Assembly: GCF_000422365.1 (NCBI RefSeq)
Contig: NZ_KE383820.1
Location: forward strand, 215,324 to 279,323
Direction: 5' to 3'
From: Mesoflavibacter zeaxanthinifaciens DSM 18436
GTDB taxonomy: Bacteria; Bacteroidota; Bacteroidia; Flavobacteriales; Flavobacteriaceae
DNA: 64,000 nt
Shown: in pieces, positions 45,711 through 53,576 of the stretch
How positions within the stretch are numbered: the stretch's first letter is position 1
How the letters are laid out: each line of letters opens with the position of its first letter
The notes under the pieces: generated by a model
Told to the model about the DNA's origin: nothing
Database searches by the model: none
Seen by the model: the letters and a program-made list of their open reading frames with translations, nothing else
Made by a program: the position numbers and the translations under genes

Positions 45711-48422
45711 TTACCTTTTCAAGGTAAAATGCCCAGATTTTTCAATTATTTGGTCATTTTTGTCAATTAATGTTGCTTTATACCAATAGTCAGAATTAGG
45801 CAATAATGTTCCATTGTATTTGCCATCCCAACCATGTCTAATAGTCTTTAGGCTATAATTATATAATCTTTTACCATACCTGTCATAAATCGTAATTTCT
45901 ACTTTTTTGTATAGATTATCGTTTATACCATAAACTATCCATTTATCGTTAATTCTATCATTATTAGGTGTGAAGAATTTTGGGAAAAATATATATGAAA
46001 ACTGAGTATTAATAGGTCTTTCGCAATCATTAATATCTCTTACATAAACATCAATAACACCAGGTGTTACATTTTGAAATACATAATTGTTTCCTTGTCC
46101 AACATAAGTTTGGTCGTCTAAAGAAAACTCATATAGACTATTTCCATCAACAGATACATAAAGTGTTGTGCCATCTATAGATATATTATTAAAAGTAACA
46201 TTTTCAGGCTCTTGTACAGTAAAATCTTTAGAGTAAGAACAGGTTAATCCATTTTCTGTTTTGGTAACTGTAACATTATAATCGCCTGAGGATTGTATTT
46301 GAAATAGTCTTTGTGTAGATAATATGTTTCCGCTACTATCAGACCATGTCCATGTGTTATTAGAGCTGTTTCCATCTAATATTGGATTGTCTTGTAAATA
46401 GCATAATAGATATGAGTCTTGTATATCTAGGTTTATTGAAGAATTAACTATTAAATCCATAGTAGCTATTCTACCACAACTACCGTTTTCGTCTCTAACT
46501 ATAATCCAAATAGCTCCACTACTTGATGTGTACTCACTTTCTAACGGATTATTATTTGTTAATGCGTTATTATATGAATCGTAAAAACTAATTTGATCTG
46601 TTTCTGAAACGTTTAATAAAGTATTTATTTCATCCATTTTTTCATTAAAATCAAAATAGCCTAAATTATTATTAGTAACATCGTCAGAATCTTCGCAAAC
46701 TATATAAGGTGAAATTGTTACAAGTGGTTGAAATTGTGTTTCTATATAAAAACTTTGAATGTTTTCGCAGTTTCTGTCTGTTGTAATCTTAACAAATATT
46801 TCTTGTGGATTAGTTGTGTTTTCAAAAGCTTCAGGATTTTCAATTTCATTTGTACCATTTTCAGCATCTTGTATAGATGTGTAAAAATTTAGTTGATAAC
46901 CATCAGTTATTTCTTCGTTTAATTCATCAATATCAAAACCATAGTGCACTTCGTTTAAATTAAATATAGATGTTTCGTCAAAGTCGTTATCACATTGTAA
47001 CATCGAGTAAGAATCTTCAAGATTTATAACTGGATAAGCTATAACCTCTTTGTATAAATCAATAACTTTTGATCCAACTGTTATCACTGCTTTAACAATG
47101 TAAGTCCCTGCTTCTTGATATTGATGTGATGGGTTTAAACCAGTGCCTGTTGTGCCATCACCAAAATCCCATGTAGCACTTGTAATTGTTGCATAAGCAT
47201 CTAAAGAAAAGTTAAGAGTGGTATAAAAACAGTCATTTTTTACAATAATTCTATTTCTAAAATATGATGTTACAAAGTTTGGTAATCCTTGCGTTGTTCT
47301 TGAGTCTTCAAATATTATTTGAGAAGGATTATATTCTATATTATCAAAATCTTCCGGATTATTTATTACACTTAGATGCTTAAGAGAGTAGGGTTGTCTA
47401 TCTGCTAAATAATTAGTCATATAAATTTTAGAGTTACTTGCTAATTGTAGGTTACCAAAACTTCTTCTGTTGGAAAATTCGATTAAAACTTTATCGTTAA
47501 ATGGCTGGTTTACGTCAATAAAGTATTTGTGTAAAAAACCATTTCCATTAAAATTACCTGAAAAATATAATATTTTAGAGTCTGCAGAAAACTCAATACC
47601 TTCAACATTAACAGGAGTAAAAATATAGCCTGCATTTATAGAGCTTAATTGGTTGATATCATCATTATCCATATTAAAACTATATAGTTTTACGAAAGTA
47701 GATGTTCTGATATCTCCCACAGCAATATACTCTCCATTTGGTGAAAATTTAATTGGTCCTAAAGTGTTTTCAAACGGTTCATCTAAAACTATGTAATTGG
47801 ATAGATAGGCTAAAGAGTCAATAAATGCTCCGTAAGCACCGACAGTAATAACAAAAAAAGCATTATAGTTGTCGTTATTTGGGTTTGTTTTGCCTATTCC
47901 GACAGCTTTAACAGAGTTAGTCTCAGGTGAGTAAACAGCAGTGATTCGTTCAGTAGAAGACGTAGTAATTGTAACATTTTTGTCTGTTACAACGCCTAAA
48001 GGATTTTGGTTACTAAACACTACTTTAGAAAAAAATATCCCACCGCCACTTGTGCTAATTTTTGTAGTAAGAATAAAGTATATATTGTCATTATTTGGAT
48101 CTGGAATAATTATACTGGATTGGTTGTTATCTATTTCGGCATTTAGCCCTTCACCATTATCCATTATTTCATGATTCTTATTCCAAACGGTTTGACCATT
48201 GGTATAAAACATTAAATTTCCATCTCTATCAGATATACTAGAGCAACCTGCAGGAGTAGACATGCTACTGTCATATTGAATATTTACTTGAGCAAAGTTA
48301 AAGTCTAAGCCAGAATATTCCCCAAAATACCAGTTATTAGTCTCGTTTTGAGCATAAAAGGAATAGCTGTAAATGAAAAGTAATACAAATAGGAATTTGT
48401 ATTTACATTGTAAATATTTCAT
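45711..48422 (-). CDS. Large secreted protein with PKD domain and T9SS type B sorting domain
   Basis: A 903-residue secreted protein. A signal peptide (about 1-24, ending YAQ) is followed by a WD40/beta-propeller-like half to about 400 (repeated ATNSKIY/SPNGEYIAVG-type motifs). A PKD domain with WDFGDGTT lies near 415, then Ig-like repeats, and a C-terminal gliding-motility-associated CHU_C domain. The end begins FFPKFFTPNNDRINDKW (about 815), contains ITIYDRYGKRLY and closes HFTLKR, which is the type B signal for type IX secretion. It is likely surface-attached or released; adhesion is plausible, the function unknown. No porP/sprF partner gene is adjacent. Confidence 0.88.
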   Translation of the reverse strand: MKYLQCKYKFLFVLLFIYSYSFYAQNETNNWYFGEYSGLDFNFAQVNIQYDSSMSTPAGCSSISDRDGNLMFYTNGQTVWNKNHEIMDNGEGLNAEIDNNQSSIIIPDPNNDNIYFILTTKISTSGGGIFFSKVVFSNQNPLGVVTDKNVTITTSSTERITAVYSPETNSVKAVGIGKTNPNNDNYNAFFVITVGAYGAFIDSLAYLSNYIVLDEPFENTLGPIKFSPNGEYIAVGDIRTSTFVKLYSFNMDNDDINQLSSINAGYIFTPVNVEGIEFSADSKILYFSGNFNGNGFLHKYFIDVNQPFNDKVLIEFSNRRSFGNLQLASNSKIYMTNYLADRQPYSLKHLSVINNPEDFDNIEYNPSQIIFEDSRTTQGLPNFVTSYFRNRIIVKNDCFYTTLNFSLDAYATITSATWDFGDGTTGTGLNPSHQYQEAGTYIVKAVITVGSKVIDLYKEVIAYPVINLEDSYSMLQCDNDFDETSIFNLNEVHYGFDIDELNEEITDGYQLNFYTSIQDAENGTNEIENPEAFENTTNPQEIFVKITTDRNCENIQSFYIETQFQPLVTISPYIVCEDSDDVTNNNLGYFDFNEKMDEINTLLNVSETDQISFYDSYNNALTNNNPLESEYTSSSGAIWIIVRDENGSCGRIATMDLIVNSSINLDIQDSYLLCYLQDNPILDGNSSNNTWTWSDSSGNILSTQRLFQIQSSGDYNVTVTKTENGLTCSYSKDFTVQEPENVTFNNISIDGTTLYVSVDGNSLYEFSLDDQTYVGQGNNYVFQNVTPGVIDVYVRDINDCERPINTQFSYIFFPKFFTPNNDRINDKWIVYGINDNLYKKVEITIYDRYGKRLYNYSLKTIRHGWDGKYNGTLLPNSDYWYKATLIDKNDQIIEKSGHFTLKR

Positions 48423-48574
48423 GAATTTTTTCTTTTTAATAGCAATGAAATACTAAGATAGAAAAAAGAAATTAATTTGATATTGAAAAAAAAGGTTTTG
48501 TTTTTATAATTGATTGATATGTAACTTTTTAGGCGAAATAGCTACTTATATATAAAGGGTTTGTTTAACTATAA

Positions 48575-48850
48575 ATGTCAACTATTATGTTTGGTGGTTC
48601 ATCTTCTTCTGTAATTAAAAACAATAGAAACTTATTAAAAAATAATAAGAGAGAGAAGTTTGTGTATAAAAGAAGTAAGCATAATAAAGTGGAAAAAGAA
48701 AAGTTTGATCACTTAATTTTAAACACACAATATTGTCAAAATATTAGAAAAAAAATGAGAAGAGAGCATAGAGTTAGAAGGAAAAAACAAATTGTTTCTC
48801 TTTTGTTAATAATGTTTCTTTTAATTTTAATTCTCTATTATTATTCGTAA
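48575..48850 (+). CDS. Small very basic tail-anchored protein, unknown
   Basis: A 91-residue protein. The first 70 residues are strongly basic (many Lys, Arg and Asn), with a short Gly/Ser-rich start. The last 18 residues are a hydrophobic helix (about 73-88), so it is probably tail-anchored with a basic cytoplasmic part that could touch nucleic acid or acidic lipid heads. Followed by a strong terminator. I do not recognise a family, and codon use is like the neighbours. Confidence 0.6.
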   Translation: MSTIMFGGSSSSVIKNNRNLLKNNKREKFVYKRSKHNKVEKEKFDHLILNTQYCQNIRKKMRREHRVRRKKQIVSLLLIMFLLILILYYYS

Positions 48851-48853
48851 AAA

Positions 48854-48879
48854 AAAGCCCTTAAAAAATTAAGGGCTTT
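48854..48879. terminator. Bidirectional terminator
   Basis: AAAGCCCTTAA (48854-48864) and TTAAGGGCTTT (48869-48879) form an 11-bp stem with loop AAAA between the small protein and the convergent aminotransferase. Confidence 0.9.
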
Positions 48880-48902
48880 ATGGTTATATATTATAAAAAA
48901 TT

Positions 48903-50093
48903 TTAGCTAACAGCTTCTTTAATTCTCTGTATTGCTTCTTTAATTTGTTCTTGACTTGCAGCATAGCTGATACGGATACAGTCAGGATTACCAAACGCAT
49001 CACCTGTTACTGTTGCTACTAGAGCTTCTTCTAATAAGAATAAAGAAAAATCCGTAGCGTTATTAATTGTTTTTCCTTTTAACGTTTTTCCGAAAAAATA
49101 AGATACATTAGGGAAAACATAAAAAGCGCCTTCTGGTACATTGGTGTTAAAGCCTTCAATGTCACTAAGTAAATCTAAAACTAAGTCGCGACGTACCTTA
49201 AACTCGTCTATCATAAATTTGACAGCGCTTGGGTCTGCATTTAATGCAGTAATAACAGCACGTTGAGCAATACAGTTAGCGCCACTAGTAACTTGACCTT
49301 GCATTTTATTACATGCACGAGCTATCCAATCTGGAGCGCCAATGTAACCAATACGCCATCCGGTCATAGCAAATGCTTTAGATACGCCGTTTACTGTTAT
49401 TGTTTTTTCAAACATACCGTCTACACTAGCCATACTTGCATGGGAAGAGTTTGTGTAGTTGATGTGCTCATAAATCTCATCTGAAACTACATAAATATTA
49501 GGATGTTTTTTTAAAACTTCAGCTAAACTTTCTAATTCTTCTTTGCTATAGATTGATCCACTTGGGTTACAAGGAGAGCTAAACCAAATCATTTTAGTTT
49601 TTGGTGTGATAGCAGCTTCTAATTGAGCTGGAGTCATTTTAAAATCTGTATCAATAGTTGTTGGTACTTCTACTGGTATGCCTCCATTTAGCTTTACAAT
49701 GTCAGAGTAGCTTACCCAATAAGGACAAGGTAAAATAACTTCGTCACCTTCATTTAACATTACCGCAGCTACATTGGCTAAGCATTGTTTAGCTCCTGTA
49801 GAAACAACTATTTGTGGTAATGTGTAAGTAAGATTATTATCACGTTTAAACTTAGTAATTATAGCTTCTTTTAACTCTTGGTAACCGTCTACTGGTGTGT
49901 AAGAATTATAATTGTCATTAATAGCTTGTATGGCAGCGTCTTTAATAAAATCTGGAGTATTAAAGTCAGGTTCGCCTAAACTAAGTCCAATAATATCTTT
50001 GCCTTCTCCTCTTAATTCTCTTGCTTTAGCCGCCATAGCCAAAGTAGCAGAAGTAGACATGTTTAAAATTCGGTTAGAAAGTGGTTGATTCAT
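48903..50093 (-). CDS. Class I PLP aminotransferase (aspartate aminotransferase type)
   Basis: A 396-residue fold-I aminotransferase of subgroup I-gamma. The PLP lysine is in NGVSKAFAMTGWRIGY (near 235-250), the substrate-binding start SLGEPDFNTPDF is at about 38-49, SSPCNPSG near 175-182 and the C-terminal arginine in RISYAAS near 376. The likely reaction is aspartate or broad-range transamination with 2-oxoglutarate. It starts one base after the desaturase stop on the same strand, so the two are co-transcribed. Confidence 0.92.
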   Translation of the reverse strand: MNQPLSNRILNMSTSATLAMAAKARELRGEGKDIIGLSLGEPDFNTPDFIKDAAIQAINDNYNSYTPVDGYQELKEAIITKFKRDNNLTYTLPQIVVSTGAKQCLANVAAVMLNEGDEVILPCPYWVSYSDIVKLNGGIPVEVPTTIDTDFKMTPAQLEAAITPKTKMIWFSSPCNPSGSIYSKEELESLAEVLKKHPNIYVVSDEIYEHINYTNSSHASMASVDGMFEKTITVNGVSKAFAMTGWRIGYIGAPDWIARACNKMQGQVTSGANCIAQRAVITALNADPSAVKFMIDEFKVRRDLVLDLLSDIEGFNTNVPEGAFYVFPNVSYFFGKTLKGKTINNATDFSLFLLEEALVATVTGDAFGNPDCIRISYAASQEQIKEAIQRIKEAVS

Positions 50094-50094
50094 C

Positions 50095-51198
50095 TTATGC
50101 TTGTATAGTGTTTGGTCTTTGCCCCATTTCTTTTAAAAATTTAAAATGAGCAATAACAGCTTTACGTGTTGTTTTATATTCGTTGTAAGGTAAATTAAAC
50201 TCTTTAGCGGTATTTTTTACTATTTCGGAAATTTTACCGTAGTGAACGTGACTAATATTTGGGAATATATGATGTTCAACCTGATGATTTAAACCTCCTG
50301 TAAACCAGTTAATAATTTTGCTTTTTGCGCCAAAATTAACTGTGGTTTTTAACTGGTGAATTGCCCAAGTGTTTTTCATTGTTCCATCTTTTTCTGGTAA
50401 TGGCATTTCAGCCTCATCCATAACGTGCGCTAATTGAAATACAACACTTAAAATCAAACCAGCTGTATAATGCATGATGAAGAAGCCTAAAAGAACCTTC
50501 CACCAAGCAAGATCAAAAAATACTAAAGGAATAATAATCCAAATAGCGATATAAACTAATTTTGAAATTACTAGTTTACTCCAGTTCCAAACAGGATTAG
50601 GAAATTTTCCATAGGCTAATTTACGTTTCATGTAACGTTTCATTTGTTGCCAATCTGTAGTAATTGCCCAATTAATGGTTAATAAACCATATAGTAAGAT
50701 AGAGTAGTAGTGTTGAAACTTATGGTGTTTTCTCCATTCTGTATGTTCAGAAAAACGTAAAATACGACCTGCTTCTAAGTCTTCATCATGTCCATGAATA
50801 TTTGTGTAAGTATGATGTAAAACGTTGTGTTGTACTTGCCAGTTGTAAACATTACCGGCTAAAATGTAAATGCTGCTTCCCATTAAACGGTTAACCCATT
50901 CTTTATTAGAAAAAGAACCATGGTTACCATCGTGCATCACATTCATACCAACTCCAGCCATACCAATACCCATAACAATAGTTAAAAGTAATTGAGCCCA
51001 ACCAGGAATGTTTAAGGTCATAATTAAAAAATATGGAGCTAAAAACATAGTAAACATAACTATGGTTTTAAGCCAAATACGCCAGTCTCCTGTACGTTTA
51101 ATGTTGTTTTCTTTAAAATACTTGTTTACTCTTTTGTTAAGTGTTCTAAAAAAGTTTGCAGAATCTGTTCTTGAAAAAGAAAGTGTTTGCTTTGTCAT
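50095..51198 (-). CDS. Membrane fatty acid (acyl-CoA/acyl-lipid) desaturase
   Basis: A 367-residue di-iron membrane desaturase. The three histidine boxes are HDGNHG (near 90-95), HNVLHH (near 125-130) and HQVEHH (near 305-310). QVEHH in the third box is typical of front-end or delta-5/6 type desaturases and of related bacterial acyl desaturases. Several hydrophobic segments (about 45-85 and 205-250) anchor it in the membrane. It introduces a double bond in phospholipid acyl chains, probably for cold adaptation; regiospecificity is unknown. Confidence 0.92.
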   Translation of the reverse strand: MTKQTLSFSRTDSANFFRTLNKRVNKYFKENNIKRTGDWRIWLKTIVMFTMFLAPYFLIMTLNIPGWAQLLLTIVMGIGMAGVGMNVMHDGNHGSFSNKEWVNRLMGSSIYILAGNVYNWQVQHNVLHHTYTNIHGHDEDLEAGRILRFSEHTEWRKHHKFQHYYSILLYGLLTINWAITTDWQQMKRYMKRKLAYGKFPNPVWNWSKLVISKLVYIAIWIIIPLVFFDLAWWKVLLGFFIMHYTAGLILSVVFQLAHVMDEAEMPLPEKDGTMKNTWAIHQLKTTVNFGAKSKIINWFTGGLNHQVEHHIFPNISHVHYGKISEIVKNTAKEFNLPYNEYKTTRKAVIAHFKFLKEMGQRPNTIQA

Positions 51199-51230
51199 TG
51201 CTATTAATTATTTATTTTATAACGTGTAAG

Positions 51231-51248
51231 AGCCAAATTTTATTGGCT
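51231..51248 (-). promoter_or_regulatory. Dyad in the desaturase promoter region
   Basis: AGCCAA (51231-51236) and TTGGCT (51243-51248) form a 6-bp inverted repeat 33 bp upstream of the desaturase start, near a TATCTTTA that resembles the -7 consensus. It may be an operator or a leader hairpin. Confidence 0.35.
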
Positions 51249-51301
51249 GTAAAGATATGTAAATATGTAAAAGCAAGCGCAATGTTTTAGTGTTAAATGT
51301 C

Positions 51302-51309
51302 TATTTTTG
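51302..51309 (+). promoter_or_regulatory. -7 promoter element for rsmG
   Basis: TATTTTTG matches TAnnTTTG, 20 bp ahead of the rsmG ATG at 51329. This supports the ATG at 51329 over the in-frame ATG at 51290, which would lie upstream of the promoter. Confidence 0.5.
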
Positions 51310-51328
51310 CCTAAATTTTATACAACCC

Positions 51329-51955
51329 ATGGAACTCATTTTAAAATATTTTCCTGATTTAACAGAGAAACAAATTGCTCAATTTGAAGCTTTAGAAGAT
51401 TTATATAAAGATTGGAACTTAAAGATAAACGTCGTATCAAGAAAAGATATTGACGAATTGTATTTAAGACACGTTTTACACTCATTAGCTATTGCAAAAG
51501 TTATAAATTTTAAAGACGGAAGTTCTTTGATGGATGTTGGTACTGGTGGCGGTTTTCCGGGTATACCGTTGGCTATTTTATTTCCTAATTGTCAATTTCA
51601 TTTAGTAGATAGTATTAATAAAAAACTAAATGTTGTAAGAGAAGTAATGGCTGGTTTAGAGCTTGAAAATGTAAAAGTAACACATACTAGAGTTGAAGAG
51701 ATTAATGAAACTTACGATTTTATTATTAGTCGTGCAGTTGCTGCAATGCCAACTTTTGTACATTGGGTAAAGGGTAAGATAGCTAAACCACAGAATAATG
51801 ATTTAAAAAATGGAATTATTTATTTAAAAGGTGGTGATTTAACTGAAGAATTAAAAGATTATCAAACCACGACTATTTATAATATATCAGACTTTTTTGA
51901 AGAAGATTTTTTCGAAACCAAAAAAGTAGTTCATCTACCATTAAAATGGAAATAA
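51329..51955 (+). CDS. rsmG: 16S rRNA (guanine527-N7)-methyltransferase RsmG
   Basis: A 208-residue SAM-dependent enzyme that methylates N7 of G527 in 16S rRNA. The motifs WNLKINVVSRKDIDELYLRHVLHSL (split over about 27-51), MDVGTGGGFPGIPLAI (about 67-82) and HLVDSINKK are diagnostic. ATG 51329 starts MELILKYFPDL, the normal N-terminus; the 13-residue extension from ATG 51290 is rejected. It is followed by a bidirectional terminator. Confidence 0.95.
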   Translation: MELILKYFPDLTEKQIAQFEALEDLYKDWNLKINVVSRKDIDELYLRHVLHSLAIAKVINFKDGSSLMDVGTGGGFPGIPLAILFPNCQFHLVDSINKKLNVVREVMAGLELENVKVTHTRVEEINETYDFIISRAVAAMPTFVHWVKGKIAKPQNNDLKNGIIYLKGGDLTEELKDYQTTTIYNISDFFEEDFFETKKVVHLPLKWK

Positions 51956-51960
51956 ATAAA

Positions 51961-51987
51961 AAAGCCTTTTCAGATCGAAAAGGCTTT
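51961..51987. terminator. Bidirectional terminator between rsmG and metK
   Basis: AAAGCCTTTTC (51961-51971) and GAAAAGGCTTT (51977-51987) form an 11-bp stem with loop AGATC, flanked by an A-run and a T-run. Confidence 0.92.
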
Positions 51988-52008
51988 TTTTATTTTGATT
52001 TATAAGAA

Positions 52009-53262
52009 TTATAACCCAAATTCAGTTTTTACTTTTTCAACATAGTCAAGTTTTTCCCATGTAAATAATTCAACATCTAATGTTACATTTTCACCGTTAG
52101 GTTGTTCAAAAGTTTTAGTAACAACTTCGTTTTGTCTTCCCATATGTCCATAAGCTGCAGTTTCGCTATACATAGGGTTACGTAGTTTTAAACGTTCTTC
52201 GATAGCTGCTGGACGCATGTCAAATATTTTCGAGACTTTTTCTGCAATTTCTCCGTCGGTCATGTTAAAAGGACAAGTTCCGTAAGTATCAATAAAAATC
52301 CCCATTGGTTCTACAACACCAATAGCATAACTTATTTGTACTAAAACCTCGTCACAAACTCCAGCAGCAACAAGATTTTTAGCAATATGTCTAGTTGCGT
52401 AAGCAGCACTACGGTCTACTTTACTTGGGTCTTTTCCTGAAAAAGCACCACCACCATGTGCGCCTTTTCCGCCATAAGTGTCTACTATAATTTTACGACC
52501 TGTTAATCCTGTGTCGCCATGTGGTCCTCCAATTACAAATTTTCCTGTTGGATTGATGTGGTATTTAATGTCGTCATTAAATAGCCCTTTTAACTCTTCA
52601 GGTAAAGTAGCAACAACTCTAGGTATTAAGATTTCAATAATATCCTTTTTAATTTTTGCTAGCATGGTAGCTTCATCTGCAAAATCGTCATGTTGTGTAG
52701 AGACTACGATAGCATCAATACGTTGAGGTACGTTATCATCACTATACTCGATAGTTACCTGGCTTTTAGAATCTGGTCTTAAGTAAGTAATATCTTTGTT
52801 TTCGCGTCTTAAAGTTGCTAATTCTTTTAAGATTTTATGAGATAAATCTAATGCAAGTGGCATGTAGTTTTCAGTCTCGCGTGTTGCATAACCAAACATC
52901 ATACCTTGGTCACCAGCGCCTTGTTCTTCTTTAGTAGCACGGTCTACACCACGACTAATGTCGTCACTTTGCTCATGTATTGCACTAAAAACACCGCAAG
53001 AGTTGCCGTCAAACATATATTCTCCTTTGGTGTAACCAATTTTATTTATAGTATCTCTTGCAATTTTTTGAACGTCTAAATAAGTGTTAGACTTAACCTC
53101 TCCAGCTAAAACCACTTGACCAGTCGTAACCAACGTTTCGCAAGCAACTTTGCTTTCTTTGTCAAATGCTAAAAAATTATCAATTAAAGCATCACTAATT
53201 TGATCTGCTACTTTATCTGGATGTCCTTCAGATACACTTTCTGATGTAAATAAATACGCCAT
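52009..53262 (-). CDS. metK: S-adenosylmethionine synthetase
   Basis: The enzyme makes SAM from methionine and ATP. A 417-residue protein starting [21 protein letters not shown] (residues 1-21 in part). The hexapeptide-type loop [12 protein letters not shown] is near 118-129 and [19 protein letters not shown] near 270-288. It is about 30 residues longer than E. coli MetK, as is usual in Bacteroidetes. A SAM-II type riboswitch lies directly upstream on the same strand, giving product feedback control. Confidence 0.97.
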   Translation of the reverse strand: MAYLFTSESVSEGHPDKVADQISDALIDNFLAFDKESKVACETLVTTGQVVLAGEVKSNTYLDVQKIARDTINKIGYTKGEYMFDGNSCGVFSAIHEQSDDISRGVDRATKEEQGAGDQGMMFGYATRETENYMPLALDLSHKILKELATLRRENKDITYLRPDSKSQVTIEYSDDNVPQRIDAIVVSTQHDDFADEATMLAKIKKDIIEILIPRVVATLPEELKGLFNDDIKYHINPTGKFVIGGPHGDTGLTGRKIIVDTYGGKGAHGGGAFSGKDPSKVDRSAAYATRHIAKNLVAAGVCDEVLVQISYAIGVVEPMGIFIDTYGTCPFNMTDGEIAEKVSKIFDMRPAAIEERLKLRNPMYSETAAYGHMGRQNEVVTKTFEQPNGENVTLDVELFTWEKLDYVEKVKTEFGL

Positions 53263-53282
53263 TTTAAATTTAATTTATAGGT

Positions 53283-53372
53283 AAGATTTGACACGTGCGT
53301 CTCAAGGAAGTATTACTGCCTTTAGCATTTTTTATGGAGGTTGCAATCAGTCAAATCTTTCCTCTGTTTTTT
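53283..53372 (-). promoter_or_regulatory. SAM-II (SAM-alpha) type riboswitch in the metK leader, with anti-aptamer arm
   Basis: Read on the minus strand, the aptamer (53364-53315) shows the order of conserved SAM-II elements. P1 is GAGG (53364-53361) with CCTC (53340-53337). The loop holds GATTTGAC and ATTGCA, and the linker ATAAA and GCTAAA. ACTG/CAGT (53351-53348 with 53318-53315) makes the pseudoknot. The matches are from memory of the family consensus. Downstream, GTCAAATCTT (53292-53283) is perfectly complementary over 10 bp to AAGATTTGAC (53359-53350) in the aptamer. A ligand-free structure that destroys the aptamer is therefore possible 21-30 nt before the start codon. Confidence 0.75.
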
Positions 53373-53379
53373 CGAGCGA

Positions 53380-53387
53380 CAAATGTA
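53380..53387 (-). promoter_or_regulatory. -7 promoter element of metK
   Basis: Minus-strand TACATTTG is an exact TAnnTTTG match. Transcription would start about 110 nt before the metK ATG, just ahead of the riboswitch. With the following bases it shares 16 of 18 positions with the rpsO promoter block. A clear -33 TTTG is not seen. Confidence 0.6.
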
Positions 53388-53576
53388 CTAAAATAAAATA
53401 ATTTAAAAACTGGTAAGACGTTAAAATTATTATAACAATAACTTCAAATACAAGAAGAAAAAAATATTAATTACGAAAAGGTTTTCTCTAATTTAATCTT
53501 AAAAAACGGGTTATACTTTGCTAAGTTTAAGAAGCTTCATTAACTTTAAGCTTAATAAAAAAAATAAAAGATAAAT
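53388..53576. other. Intergenic region between metK and ppc
   Basis: A/T-rich spacer holding the upstream part of the metK promoter and, presumably, the ppc promoter. ATACTTTG at about 53514-53521 is a loose -7 candidate for ppc. An AAGCTT-containing inverted repeat (about 53527-53553) lies closer to the start. Nothing else is recognised. Confidence 0.3.

Noticed and set aside
51290-51328. Upstream ATG for rsmG
   Set aside because: It would lie ahead of the TATTTTTG promoter element and adds an atypical N-terminus.
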